A stretch of DNA of 32,345 bases from positions 1 to 32,345 of the forward strand of contig CAYPEF010000011.1 of assembly GCA_964409675.1 (NCBI GenBank). Direction: 5' to 3'. A program made the position numbers and the translations under genes. This DNA comes from CAYMDD01 sp964409675. GTDB lineage: Bacteria; Pseudomonadota; Alphaproteobacteria; Rickettsiales; SXRF01. The first letter of the stretch is position 1, and every line of letters begins with the position of its first letter. Below, in pieces: positions 24,001-32,345 of this stretch. The notes beneath the pieces are model-generated. The model was given only the letters and a program-made list of their open reading frames with translations, made no database searches and was not told where the DNA came from.

Positions 24001-25231
24001 ATGTTCAGATTATTCTCCGGCATGTCTTCCGACATGGCTATCGACTTAGGCACCGCCAACACGCTCGTGTATGCCAAGGGCAAGGGCATCGTGCTAAACG
24101 AGCCGTCGGTGGTTGCCATGAAAAGCCACGGTGGCGGCATGATTCCATTCGCTTTCGGCAACGAGGCGAAAATGATGCTTGGCCGCACCCCCGCCAAGAT
24201 CGACGCCAAGCGCCCGCTGAAAGACGGTGTGATCGCCGATTTCCATTCAGCGGAGGAGATGATCAAGCATTTCATCCACCGCGTGCATTCCAACCGCGGC
24301 GGCCTGTTCCGCCCGCGTCCGCTGATCGTCATCTGCGTGCCCTCCGGCTCCACCCCCGTCGAGCGCCGCGCCATCCAGGAAGCCGCTGAGAATGCCGGCG
24401 CGCGCGAAGTGTACCTCATTGAAGAACCGATGGCCGCCGCCATCGGCGCGGGCCTTCCCGTCACCGAGCCGACCGGGTCGATGATCGCGTGGCAGCCGGA
24501 GCAGCCGGTGACGCTGCCGTGGTTCTCGACGCGCTGGCGCGTGGTGAGCGACGACGAGGGCGCGGGCGGCGTGGCGTTCGGGCCCGCGGGGGGCGGCGCG
24601 GGCGGCTCGCCNNNNNNNNNNCGCCATCGGCGCGGGCCTTCCCGTCACCGATCCGACCGGTTCGATGATCGTCGATATCGGCGGCGGCACCACGGAAGTG
24701 GCGGTGCTGAGCTTAGGCGGCATCGTCTATGCCCGCTCGGTGCGCGTCGGCGGTGATAAGATGGACGAAGCGATTATCTCTTATATCCGCCGCTACGCCA
24801 ATTTGCTGATCGGCGAAACCACGGCGGAGAAGATCAAGAAAGAAATCGGCGCCGCCTGCGCCCCCGAATCAGGCGATGGCAAACTGGTCGAGATCAAGGG
24901 CCGCGACCTGATGAACGGCGTGCCTAAGGAAGTGGTGCTCTCCGAATACCAGATCGCCGAAGCACTGGTGGAGCCGGTAGGCCAGATCATTGAAGCAGTG
25001 AAAATCGCTCTTGAATGCACCCCGCCGGAGCTATCCTCGGATATCGTTGATAAAGGCATAGTGCTATCAGGCGGCGGCGCGCAACTGCGCAACCTGGACC
25101 TGGTGCTCTCCGGCGCCACGTCGCTTCCTGTTTTCGTAGCGGAAGACCCGCTGGCCTGCGTGGCTAAAGGGTCTGGCAAAGTTATTGAAAATCCTAACCA
25201 ATTGAAGCACGTATTATTCCGGCAGGAATAG
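24001..25231 (+). CDS. mreB: rod shape-determining protein MreB, interrupted by a mis-assembly
   Basis: MreB is the actin-like filament that guides cell wall synthesis in rod-shaped cells. Codons 1-162 (24001-24486) include the phosphate-binding MAIDLGTANTLVYAKGKG and EEPMAAAIGAGLPV. The frame then runs into foreign sequence and 10 Ns. The gene resumes at 24623 with a repeat of AIGAGLPVTDPTGSMI and continues VDIGGGTTEVAVLSLGG to the stop at 25231. Joining the parts at the 50-base duplication gives 348 residues, the normal MreB length, so the real gene is almost certainly intact. I start at 24001 (MFRLFSGMSSDMAIDLG). mreC and other partners do not follow; an orphan gene does. Confidence 0.92.
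24487..24622. other. chimeric contig end plus 10-N gap inside mreB
   Basis: From about 24487 to 24611 the sequence becomes extremely GC-rich and stops matching MreB. Ten Ns follow (24612-24621), and then mreB restarts with a 50-base copy (24622-24671) of 24438-24487, differing at two positions. This is the pattern of a contig end with a foreign or low-quality tail joined to an overlapping contig. Confidence 0.85.
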
Positions 25232-25263
25232 GTTAGCATTAAATATCAGTAACATAACAATTA

Positions 25264-25291
25264 TTGATATTAATTTATTATAGGTTATTAT
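25264..25291 (+). promoter_or_regulatory. sigma-70-type promoter for the 564-aa orphan gene
   Basis: TTGATA (25264-25269) and TATTAT (25286-25291) are separated by 16 bases in an AT-rich stretch, about 35 bases before the ATG at 25327. Confidence 0.5.
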
Positions 25292-25326
25292 GCTGGTTCC
25301 ATGATTTTTAAAAAGTAAGAAGAACT

Positions 25327-27021
25327 ATGCGACCGAATACGCCTCTCCATCCTGCCAACCGCCCCAACGCGAATTCATCAGCAAATGTAACCAGTCTGAA
25401 GAGCGAGCAGAAAGCAGGCAGGCTTTATCTTGGGCTTAACATAACAAATCTTAAACCAGATATGCCGGTTGACGAAGCAGTTGCGCGCGTTAATAGCGAT
25501 GAGCCAGCAAACATTCCCTTACACCTCCGTACGCCAAAAAAAGCATTTAACCCCTACACGTTCGATAAATTATATCATGACAAAGTAAAACATACTTACA
25601 CGCGTCATATTGCCTACCAACCGGAAAAACGTGAAGATCCGCAAGGATTTAATATATATCGCTATGATAACTCAGACGCACTAACCATTCATTGTGCCCG
25701 CATTCGCGCCAATGAATCCGGTGAATTGTACGTTACAGCCAGCCCTGACGAAGGACTGGATAAAATGGTGAACGCAATTAAGCAGAAACACCCCAATACG
25801 CTTTATTTCCTTGGTTACCGTTATAACGGTGATCGGTTCTCATCCCTAACGCCCTATTTCCTTCGCGTCTCACGCAACGAGAAAAAGGAAGTCATCGCTG
25901 CCGATATCGCTGAATATTCCGCAACCGCGCCCGTTAAGGAATGGCAATCCTACGACTGTATAGCAGTTGAGAAAACGCCTTTTAGCGGTAAACCGCTGAC
26001 CTCGCTTCGCATGAAGGAAGGGGAAACAACGCATGAGACGCTGATAAACACACACCTTCCCGTTCCTATAGAAAGCCTGGAAGCGCGTCGTGACCAATGC
26101 ATACCGGCGTTCTTCACCACAAAAGAGGAATATGGCGGAAAAAATTATGAAGAATATCTGCAAAAACTGTTACCGATTCCATCATTGAAATATAATAAGT
26201 CGCTACGACAACATTTCATAGATATAGGCGGAGGCGGAGTTATTGCCGTAAGTGCTTTAGGTGGAATCTTCTACGGATTCTACCGAGACCCCGGCGAATT
26301 AGGTTCGGCAGCGCGAATGACTGTTCAGGATATTACGAATGCGCTTACTCCGAACCCTGTTCATACCGGCTCTCTCATTCCGACACATATTGTCACTACT
26401 TTTCATCCGAAACTGATTGATACCTATATAGAGCAAGCCAAGCTAGGAGTGGATATTTTTTCTAATTATGAAACTTTTACTAAACATGTCCCCGCCAACC
26501 AACAGTTTATGATCCGCTTGGAACTGCCACCAGACGGCTCTTCCCCGGAGGTCCTAAATGCTGAAAGCTATACTGCGGCAAATAAGGCGCTTGCCGATAT
26601 TATGGATTTAGAAAATCCTAGACCTACTTCTATTAAATGGGGATTGATAACACGCGGCACCCCCCCAAAGGAAACGGCAGCCTCCTTCACCGTTAAACGC
26701 ATTACAGGCCCCATTTCCACGCCCGAATCCCCGGATGACACGCCATCCCCGTTTGAGAATGGTTTTGAAAACGCACGCGAGTATTTCTATGCCGCCGTGC
26801 GACCCAAATTAAATTCATGCATTGAAAACCAGGTCAAACCAGATGACGTAGAATGGGACATGCAAATACGCTTAGGCACGCCTGAGCATGGCACATTTGC
26901 CCCCTCTCCTGTGGCTTTCAAAGAGTTTAGAGAGTATTTAAATACCGTTGAGCGCTCCAGCAAAAACTGGAAGAACCGGACAACACAAAACCCTCCGCGT
27001 GCTGCTGGTCAAACCCGCTAA
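25327..27021 (+). CDS. hypothetical protein, 564 aa
   Basis: I do not recognise this protein. The N-terminal ~35 residues are Asn/Pro/Ser-rich and look disordered (MRPNTPLHPANRPNANSSAN). A large mixed alpha/beta region follows. One Gly-rich hydrophobic stretch, GGGGVIAVSALGGIFYGFY (about 301-319), may be a membrane helix or a buried loop. There is no signal peptide. The C-terminus is basic and Pro-rich (NWKNRTTQNPPRAAGQTR). AGAAG precedes the ATG and a promoter lies upstream, so it is an independent unit. It is AT-rich compared with mreB and phaC, which suggests acquisition. A host- or prey-directed effector is possible but unsupported by any motif. Confidence 0.75.
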   Translation: MRPNTPLHPANRPNANSSANVTSLKSEQKAGRLYLGLNITNLKPDMPVDEAVARVNSDEPANIPLHLRTPKKAFNPYTFDKLYHDKVKHTYTRHIAYQPEKREDPQGFNIYRYDNSDALTIHCARIRANESGELYVTASPDEGLDKMVNAIKQKHPNTLYFLGYRYNGDRFSSLTPYFLRVSRNEKKEVIAADIAEYSATAPVKEWQSYDCIAVEKTPFSGKPLTSLRMKEGETTHETLINTHLPVPIESLEARRDQCIPAFFTTKEEYGGKNYEEYLQKLLPIPSLKYNKSLRQHFIDIGGGGVIAVSALGGIFYGFYRDPGELGSAARMTVQDITNALTPNPVHTGSLIPTHIVTTFHPKLIDTYIEQAKLGVDIFSNYETFTKHVPANQQFMIRLELPPDGSSPEVLNAESYTAANKALADIMDLENPRPTSIKWGLITRGTPPKETAASFTVKRITGPISTPESPDDTPSPFENGFENAREYFYAAVRPKLNSCIENQVKPDDVEWDMQIRLGTPEHGTFAPSPVAFKEFREYLNTVERSSKNWKNRTTQNPPRAAGQTR

Positions 27022-27024
27022 CGA

Positions 27025-28818
27025 CTACTTCGCCTTCACATAACTCCCCGGCGCGTCTTCAATCACCTTTAGCTTGCCGCTGCCGGGGGTGCGCGCCGGG
27101 ACTTTACCGCCCTTATACGGCCCCAGCCAGCCATCCCAATGCGGCCACCAGGAACCTTGGGTTTCATTCGCCTTCTCCAGCCAGGCTTCCGGCGAGGACG
27201 GTAAATCGTCATTGGTCCAGTAGCTGTATTTCTTGCGCGCGGGCGGATTGATCATCCCGGCGATATGGCCGGAGGCTGCCAGCACGAAATGGATTTTGCC
27301 ACCGTAAATCTGCGTTGCCGCATAGGTCGATTTCCACGGAGCGATATGGTCTTCTCGCGCCGATAAAATCAGCGTCGGCGTTTTAATGGTGCGCAGGTCA
27401 ATCGGCACGCCGGCCACCGTGATCGCACCCGGCTGCACCAGCTTGTTCTCCAGGTACATGTTGCGTAAGTAAAAACTATGCATCACGGCAGGCATGCGGG
27501 TGGAGTCGGCGTTCCAGTAGAGCAGGTCAAACGGGAACGGGTCCTTGCCGAGCAGATAATTATTCACCACGAACGACCAGATCAAATCGTTGGCGCGCAG
27601 CATGTTGAAGGTCATCGCCATGTCGTCGCCTTCGAGATAGCCCTTTGCCTCCATGCGTTCTTCCATGCCCTGCAGCTGTTCCTCATCGATGAAAACGGAC
27701 AGTTCGCCAGCTTCCGAGAAATCCACCATGGTGGTGAAATAGGTCACCGATTTCACCCGCTCCTGCTCGCCCTTGGCCTGCAGCCATGCAAGCAGAATGG
27801 AGGTGAGCGTTCCGCCCAGGCAATAGCCAACCATGTTCACTTCGCGCTCGCCGGTAGCTTCTTCAATGGCTTTCAGTGCCGCCAACGGGCCTTGTGTCAG
27901 GTAATCGTCGAAGCCCTTGCGCGCGAGCGTCTCATCCGGGTTGACCCAGGAAATCACGAATACCGTATGCCCCTGCTCCACCAGCCAGCGGATCATGGAA
28001 TTCTCCGGCTGCATGTCGAGGATGTAAAATTTATTGATCCAGGCCGGCACCATCAGCAGCGGTGTGCGGTTCACCTCGGGCGTAACGGGGGTATATTGGA
28101 TTAGCTGCATCAGCTCGTTCTGATACACCACCTTCCCCGGCGCCAGCGCCAGGTTGCGGCCCACCTCAAAGGCGGTGTAATCGGTCATGCTGACACGTAA
28201 ATTCCCGCGCCCGCGCTCCAAATCTTCCAGCATGTTGGAAAGCCCGCGCACCAGATTCTCGCCGTTACTCTCCAGCGTGGCGCGCAGCACTTCAGGATTG
28301 GTCATCAGGAAATTGGAGGGGGAGAGGGCGTCAATGAACTGGCGCGTGTAAAAATCGAGTTTCATCGCCGCGTGCTTATCCAGCCCGTCCACCTCCTGAA
28401 CCGTATGCTGCAGCCAGCGCGCGCTGAGGAGATAGGACTGGCGGATATAGTCGAAAACGGCGCTTTCCTGCCAGGCCGGGTCCTTAAAGCGCCTGTCGCG
28501 GCTGTCGGGGGCTACCAGCGGAGGCGTTTCCTTGCCGAGCATGCGCTCGGCGGTGTTGTGCCAGAGCTGCATATAATCCTTCCACAACTCCACCTGCCGA
28601 TCCATCAGTGCTGCCGGATTAGCGGCAAGGCGCGCGCACATTTGCATAAATGCGCCGGAAATATTGAACGGATCAACGGAAAAGCCGGCAATGTTTTCGC
28701 TCTGCCCCGCCAGAAATTCCTGCACAATAATACGCGACTTCTCTGCGATTTCAGCCATATTGCGCGCGAATTCAGCCGGATCATGCGGCCATCTGGTATC
28801 TTCTGCAGTCTGCGTCAT
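27025..28818 (-). CDS. phaC: class I poly(R)-hydroxyalkanoate synthase
   Basis: PhaC polymerises hydroxyacyl-CoA into polyhydroxyalkanoate storage granules. The 597-aa protein has the N-terminal PhaC domain and an alpha/beta-hydrolase core. The lipase-like box is GYCLGG at 331-336, with nucleophile C333, and the other triad residues are D490 in SAREDHIAPW and H518 in AASGHIAGM. The length and the AWINKFYILDM segment fit class I enzymes, which act without PhaE or PhaR. The ATG at 28816-28818 is preceded by GGGGGA; a longer frame to 28848 is less likely. No phaA, phaB or phasin gene is adjacent. It converges with the 564-aa gene, with three bases between their stops. Confidence 0.95.
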   Translation of the reverse strand: MTQTAEDTRWPHDPAEFARNMAEIAEKSRIIVQEFLAGQSENIAGFSVDPFNISGAFMQMCARLAANPAALMDRQVELWKDYMQLWHNTAERMLGKETPPLVAPDSRDRRFKDPAWQESAVFDYIRQSYLLSARWLQHTVQEVDGLDKHAAMKLDFYTRQFIDALSPSNFLMTNPEVLRATLESNGENLVRGLSNMLEDLERGRGNLRVSMTDYTAFEVGRNLALAPGKVVYQNELMQLIQYTPVTPEVNRTPLLMVPAWINKFYILDMQPENSMIRWLVEQGHTVFVISWVNPDETLARKGFDDYLTQGPLAALKAIEEATGEREVNMVGYCLGGTLTSILLAWLQAKGEQERVKSVTYFTTMVDFSEAGELSVFIDEEQLQGMEERMEAKGYLEGDDMAMTFNMLRANDLIWSFVVNNYLLGKDPFPFDLLYWNADSTRMPAVMHSFYLRNMYLENKLVQPGAITVAGVPIDLRTIKTPTLILSAREDHIAPWKSTYAATQIYGGKIHFVLAASGHIAGMINPPARKKYSYWTNDDLPSSPEAWLEKANETQGSWWPHWDGWLGPYKGGKVPARTPGSGKLKVIEDAPGSYVKAK

Positions 28819-28859
28819 CCATCCCCCATCACATGCATTAACTGGCACATACTACATAG

Positions 28860-28888
28860 TTGCTTCGCCAATTGCGACCTTATATAGT
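28860..28888 (+). promoter_or_regulatory. promoter for the Ala/Pro-rich lipoprotein gene
   Basis: TTGCTT (28860-28865) and TATAGT (28883-28888) are 17 bases apart. The block TTATATAGTGCCGCTT (28880-28895) matches 15 of 16 bases of the leuA promoter in the same register. It lies in the divergent gap between phaC and the lipoprotein gene. Confidence 0.5.
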
Positions 28889-28958
28889 GCCGCTTGCCGC
28901 CAAATCAAAGCGGCATTGCAATGCTGCAATATTATTATAATGATCGGATAGCTTATTT

Positions 28959-30512
28959 ATGATGCACACTTCCTCCCTACCGCCTGCCATGCGCCGCTCC
29001 GCATTTCTGCTGGGGCTGATGTGTGCGACATCCTTAAGCGCGTGCAGCGAGGTATCGGACGTATGGTGGAGCCGCTCCGCCAGCGGTAACCAGTCTGCGC
29101 ATATGGATACCGCACGGCGCGTGCCGGCCATGAATCCCGGCAGCGGACGCCAGGCATCCGCGCCTGCCGAACGCAGCGATGCAATGCCGGCTGTACGCAG
29201 CGAAACTCCTGCCATGCTCCGCACGGCAAAAGCACCAGAAACGCCTTACGACCGTTATGCGGCAGACGGAACGGAACTGCCGCCGAAAGAGGAAACGGCT
29301 GACCAGAACTCCAGAAGCTGGGGCGATCGCTTATTCGGCTGGGCCAGCCGTTCAAATGAGGAACCCGCACCGCAGCCGCCGGTCTTTGCCAATGCCAAGC
29401 CAAGCGTGGATGAGCGCAAGCCTATCCGTGGCAATCCGCCCGTCAGCCTGACCACCACCCGCACTGTCACACTCTCGCCGATGGAGGTGCGCAGCGAAGC
29501 ATCCGTTACCACTCAGGCACCCACAACACCTCCTGTTGCCCAGACATCTGCGGTCGCCGCCGACCCTGCGCCCGTAACCAGCCATACCTTTAACGCCCCT
29601 GTCGATGAACCGGCGACTGCCGCGCCTGAAGAAAACAAAGAAAACACTTCCTGGCTGCATCGCATGTTCGCCCGCCAGGAAGCTGAGCCTGCATCCACAC
29701 CCACGCCGGAACAGCCCGCACCCTTGCTAGCCGAGCCGTCGCCAACCGCAGCAGCAACCCCGCCGGCGCAGCTAGCCATGGCGGAATCGGCACAGGATGA
29801 TAAAAAGGCGCATTATCCCTCCCTGTCGGAAACACCCGCCACCCCTTCGCGCTTCGAGAGCCTGAAAGAGGAAAAGGACGCGCGCGAAAAAGACCTGACC
29901 AATGAGCGCGTTCGCTCCGGTGAGCAGAAACAGCGCCTGGAATCCGAACCGGCTGAAGCGCCCGCCGCACCTGCGCCCGCCCCGTCAAGCAATGCAACGG
30001 AACCACAGGAAGTGCTGGCGCAGATGTCGTCCCCAGTGGTGGCGGAACCGCCATCCGCGCCCGCCGCACGGGAAGAAGCTAGCCTCCAGGCGCAACCCGC
30101 AACACCGCCTGCTGAATCCCCGACCGCAGACAGAACAGCAACAGCAGCAGAAGAAGCACCCGCTGCCAAAGACACTGCGCAGGCAGTGACAGTGGAAGAG
30201 CCAGCCAGACCGGCACCGGAATCCGCGCCCGCTGCACCGCTTCTTGCGGAAGCATCCCCTGCCCCGTTATTGAGCGAGACGCAGGCGCAAGCGGAAGAAA
30301 GCATTCCCGTGCCGATGCCGGATGAGAAAGTAAGCGTCACCGCCGCCACACAGCCCGCCCCCGTGACCATGGCCGCGGCGGAACCGGCGGAAGAAACGGT
30401 GGACGCCGCCACTATTGCCAGCGTCCCCAGCGTACGCACGTCCGCAAAAGCACTTCCGGATTCCCGCTACGCCGCGCGCCGCCAGACGCTCGCCCAGCAC
30501 TCAAATCACTGA
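28959..30512 (+). CDS. Ala/Pro/Glu-rich lipoprotein
   Basis: The 517-aa product has a lipoprotein signal: MRRSAFLLGLMCATSLSAC, with lipobox LSAC and lipidated cysteine at residue 29 of the longest form. The mature chain is low-complexity, dominated by Ala, Pro, Glu and Ser, and is probably an extended, disordered envelope-spanning segment. Two short ordered-looking motifs repeat: SWGDRLFGWASRSNEEP and SWLHRMFARQEAEP. PLLAEPSP and PLLAEASPAPLLSE also recur. The start may be 28959 or, more natural for the signal peptide, 28989; neither has a clear ribosome site. I cannot name a family. Pro-rich envelope linkers such as TonB or peptidoglycan-associated proteins are the nearest analogies. Confidence 0.75.
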   Translation: MMHTSSLPPAMRRSAFLLGLMCATSLSACSEVSDVWWSRSASGNQSAHMDTARRVPAMNPGSGRQASAPAERSDAMPAVRSETPAMLRTAKAPETPYDRYAADGTELPPKEETADQNSRSWGDRLFGWASRSNEEPAPQPPVFANAKPSVDERKPIRGNPPVSLTTTRTVTLSPMEVRSEASVTTQAPTTPPVAQTSAVAADPAPVTSHTFNAPVDEPATAAPEENKENTSWLHRMFARQEAEPASTPTPEQPAPLLAEPSPTAAATPPAQLAMAESAQDDKKAHYPSLSETPATPSRFESLKEEKDAREKDLTNERVRSGEQKQRLESEPAEAPAAPAPAPSSNATEPQEVLAQMSSPVVAEPPSAPAAREEASLQAQPATPPAESPTADRTATAAEEAPAAKDTAQAVTVEEPARPAPESAPAAPLLAEASPAPLLSETQAQAEESIPVPMPDEKVSVTAATQPAPVTMAAAEPAEETVDAATIASVPSVRTSAKALPDSRYAARRQTLAQHSNH

Positions 30513-30535
30513 ACACCCTATCCGCCAATAGCGTT

Positions 30536-31756
30536 ATGACAGACGAATTCTACCGCATCGGCCTCCTGCCGCCCTATGTCTTTGCTGAGGTCAACAAGCT
30601 CAAGGCCGCCGCCCGCGCAGAGAAACGCGACATTATTGATTTCGGCATGGGCAACCCGGACTCGGCCCCGCCCGCGCACGTCATCGCCAAGATCAAGGAA
30701 ACCATCGGCGACCCGAAGGCGCACCGCTATTCCCTCTCGCGCGGCATCCTCGGCCTGCGTAAAGCGCAAGCCGGTTACTATCAACGCCGCTTCGGCGTCG
30801 AACTAAACCCAGACACCGAAATGGTAGTCACCATCGGCTCCAAGGAGGGCTTGGCTAATCTCGCGCAGGCCATCAGCGCCCCCGGCGACACGTTCATTGT
30901 GCCCGACCCCAGCTACCCCATCCACACCTGGGGCTTCGTGATTCCGGGCGCGGAGGTGCGCGCCATCCCCAACCAGCCACACGACCCGGCGTTTTTCAAT
31001 AACCTCAAAGCCGCCATCGAGCAGCCCGGCAAGAAGCCGGTGGCCATGGTGGTCAATTACCCCTGCAACCCCACGGCGGAAACGGTGGGGCTGGATTTCT
31101 ACGAGGAAATCATCCGCATCGCCAAGCATTACGGCGTCTACGTGATCTCCGACCTCGCTTACTGCGAGATTTATTTCAATAACAACCCGCCGCCCTCCAT
31201 CCTGCAGGTAAAAGGCGCGAAAGACATTGCCATCGAATTCACCTCCGTCTCCAAAACCTATTCCATGGCGGGCTGGCGTATCGGCTTCGCCGCCGGCAAC
31301 CCGCATTTGATCGCGGCCCTCACCAAGATCAAATCCTACCTCGATTACGGCACGTTCCTGCCCGTGCAGGTAGCCGCCTCCGCCGCCATCAACGGCCCGC
31401 AAGACTACGTGGATACGCTCAGAACCCGCTACCGCGAGCGCCGCGACGTGCTGGTGGACGGGCTGATCGACGCCGGCTGGAACGTCACCCGCCCCGACGC
31501 CTCCATGTTCGTCTGGGCCAAGCTCCCGCCCAGCCATGCCCATCTCGGCTCGCTGGAATTCTCCAAGCAGCTCTTAATCCATGCCGAAGTAGCAGTGGCC
31601 CCCGGCATCGGCTTCGGCCCCGGCGGAGACCAGCACGTCCGCCTCGCCCTCGTCGAAAACCGCCAGCGCATCCGCCAGGCAGTGAGAAATATCAAGGGCT
31701 TCCTGTCGGAACATACGGACGCGCCAAGAAAAAAGAAACTGGCAAAGGCAACTTAA
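30536..31756 (+). CDS. alaC: PLP-dependent class I/II aminotransferase, AlaC or LL-DAP aminotransferase type
   Basis: The 406-aa enzyme is a fold-type I aminotransferase. It shows IDFGMGNPDSAPP near the N-terminus, NYPCNPTAET at about 174-183, DLAYCEIYF with the cofactor Asp at about 206, and SVSKTYSMAGWRIGF with Schiff-base K240. The pattern fits the AlaC (pyruvate to alanine) and LL-diaminopimelate aminotransferase group. In a branched-chain-synthesising alphaproteobacterium AlaC is more likely, but substrate cannot be settled from sequence. The gene starts 24 bases after the lipoprotein gene and may share its transcript. An AT-rich 7-bp hairpin (31770-31790) lies just after the stop. Confidence 0.87.
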   Translation: MTDEFYRIGLLPPYVFAEVNKLKAAARAEKRDIIDFGMGNPDSAPPAHVIAKIKETIGDPKAHRYSLSRGILGLRKAQAGYYQRRFGVELNPDTEMVVTIGSKEGLANLAQAISAPGDTFIVPDPSYPIHTWGFVIPGAEVRAIPNQPHDPAFFNNLKAAIEQPGKKPVAMVVNYPCNPTAETVGLDFYEEIIRIAKHYGVYVISDLAYCEIYFNNNPPPSILQVKGAKDIAIEFTSVSKTYSMAGWRIGFAAGNPHLIAALTKIKSYLDYGTFLPVQVAASAAINGPQDYVDTLRTRYRERRDVLVDGLIDAGWNVTRPDASMFVWAKLPPSHAHLGSLEFSKQLLIHAEVAVAPGIGFGPGGDQHVRLALVENRQRIRQAVRNIKGFLSEHTDAPRKKKLAKAT

Positions 31757-31815
31757 GTTCCCCATAGAATTGTTTATATTTATTAAACAAACCTTCTTCA
31801 AGCTGTAACAAATAA

Positions 31816-31833
31816 TTGATATCATCATATCAA
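31816..31833. promoter_or_regulatory. short inverted repeat before the small secreted gene
   Basis: TTGATAT and ATATCAA are exact inverted repeats around CATC, 38 bases before the ATG at 31871. The spacing suits an operator, but no regulator is known. Confidence 0.35.
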
Positions 31834-31870
31834 TACAGAATAATAATTAAAATTTTGAAGGGAAAAGGCC

Positions 31871-32080
31871 ATGAACATTAAGCTATTGTTCTGCTCTGCG
31901 TTTTTACTGTCGATCGGATCGGGGGCTTATGCGCAGTCCTATCCCACCTATCCTTCCAACCCCCGCGATGTCGATTGTTCCAAGCCAGCAATGAAAGCGC
32001 GCATGGATGCTATCATGGCGACATCCAGTGCTGAATATAACGCCTGCGAAAGCGCAGCGAATGCGCAAATGGCGGCCTGA
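31871..32080 (+). CDS. small secreted protein, ended by an in-frame TGA
   Basis: The 69-aa product has a clear signal peptide (MNIKLLFCSAFLLSIGSG, cleavage likely after AYA) and a short mature chain with cysteines in DVDCSKPAM and YNACESAANA. GAAGGGAAAAGG precedes the ATG. I do not recognise the family. The TGA at 32078-32080 is followed, in the same frame, by at least 88 further open codons with similar Cys- and Ala-containing sequence, so this is probably the front part of a longer gene. Confidence 0.65.
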   Translation: MNIKLLFCSAFLLSIGSGAYAQSYPTYPSNPRDVDCSKPAMKARMDAIMATSSAEYNACESAANAQMAA

Positions 32081-32345
32081 GCCTCCCGATACCCATTAGG
32101 CCAGTACTGTGATGCTGCCCTTAGTTATTGCATGATCACCGGCCAATACACTACGTGCATGAACACAGCCATAATGAACCTAATGAGTTGCCGGCAAGAA
32201 GCCAATATGCGTCAACAGCGTGCAGCAGATTATGCGCTTTCGATATGCCCCGAAAAATACGACCTGCTTAAACGCGATTCCGATGCCTTTTTCAATGACA
32301 TGGCCCCGGCACCCGAGCCGGACAATCAAGCACCCCCTGCAACTA
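32081..32345 (+). pseudogene. in-frame continuation of the secreted protein after TGA (partial)
   Basis: Reading on from the TGA in the same frame gives 88 codons without a stop to the window edge. They include YPLGQYCDAALSYC, YTTCMNTAIMNLMSC and ICPEKYDLL. The spacing of cysteines continues that of the first 69 residues. No ribosome site is obvious before the internal ATGs at 32132 or 32159. A nonsense mutation or base error (for example CGA or TGG to TGA) is the simplest explanation. The 3' end is outside the window. Confidence 0.5.

Noticed and set aside
24487..24611. Possible insertion element or domain insertion in MreB
   Set aside because: There are no terminal inverted repeats or transposase; the 50-base duplication around an N gap shows an assembly join.
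29813..30439. 208-codon Ala/Gly/Ser-rich frame on the minus strand
   Set aside because: It is a mirror of the low-complexity Ala/Pro-rich lipoprotein gene, which has a proper lipoprotein signal.
30803..31543. 246-codon open frame on the minus strand
   Set aside because: It is a shadow of the aminotransferase gene; composition (Gly/Val/Asp/His-rich) is typical of antisense frames here.
32078..32080. TGA as selenocysteine codon or altered genetic code
   Set aside because: Other genes in the window end in TGA normally, and I see no convincing SECIS-like hairpin directly after this codon. A mutation or base error is simpler.

Overview
The window is a scaffolded draft fragment (runs of N at 16230-16329 and 24612-24621) from an alphaproteobacterium, probably an uncultured lineage. 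The evidence is the gene order hflK-hflC / degP-like / serB / miaA / ilvB / ilvN / ilvC / leuA, an acetolactate synthase with GEAS where other groups usually have GDGS, an Mrp ATPase without the C-terminal CxxC, and one Shine-Dalgarno stretch that is the full complement of an alphaproteobacterial-type 16S 3' end. The housekeeping genes look GC-rich. Several hypothetical genes between them are visibly more AT-rich and look like accessory insertions.

Layout. 1-5122: recJ, flanked on both sides by copies of one ~97-bp palindromic repeat, then an overlapping sulfate importer operon cysT-cysW-cysA with no binding-protein gene beside it. 5275-7286: pgsA, a small GNAT protein and mrp (the last two on the minus strand), separated by GTCAT-ended hairpins. 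7358-9450: hflK-hflC, divergent from mrp. 9451-11501: an accessory stretch with a type IV pilin-like protein and a GNAT acetyltransferase whose start codon abuts a GC-rich palindrome. 11512-14604: a Do-family periplasmic protease, then a 497-aa protein that I read as a highly diverged member of the glutamine synthetase fold lacking the usual N-terminal domain. 14633-16416: serB (minus) and miaA (broken by an assembly gap). 16561-23496: branched-chain amino acid synthesis, ilvB, ilvN, ilvC and leuA, interrupted by an antisense small gene between ilvB and ilvN and by a DUF4112 plus membrane-protein pair between ilvC and leuA. 23517-23868: a very small complete transcription unit on the minus strand (promoter, consensus SD, 23 codons, terminator) and a 27-bp perfect-stem palindrome. 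24001-25231: mreB, disrupted only by a mis-assembly. 25327-32345: an orphan 564-aa gene, phaC (polyhydroxyalkanoate synthase), an Ala/Pro-rich lipoprotein, an AlaC/DapL-type aminotransferase, and a small secreted protein split by an in-frame TGA.

Together the known genes describe a cell that makes its own branched-chain amino acids and serine, imports sulfate, maintains a rod-shape cytoskeleton, stores carbon as PHA, and runs envelope quality control (HflKC, Do protease). The candidates most worth attention are the glutamine synthetase-like orphan (13111-14604), the 23-codon microgene (23596-23667), the TGA-split secreted protein (31871-32345), and a family of palindromes that have entered gene starts and ends. 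All family calls come from reading motifs; no database search was run.
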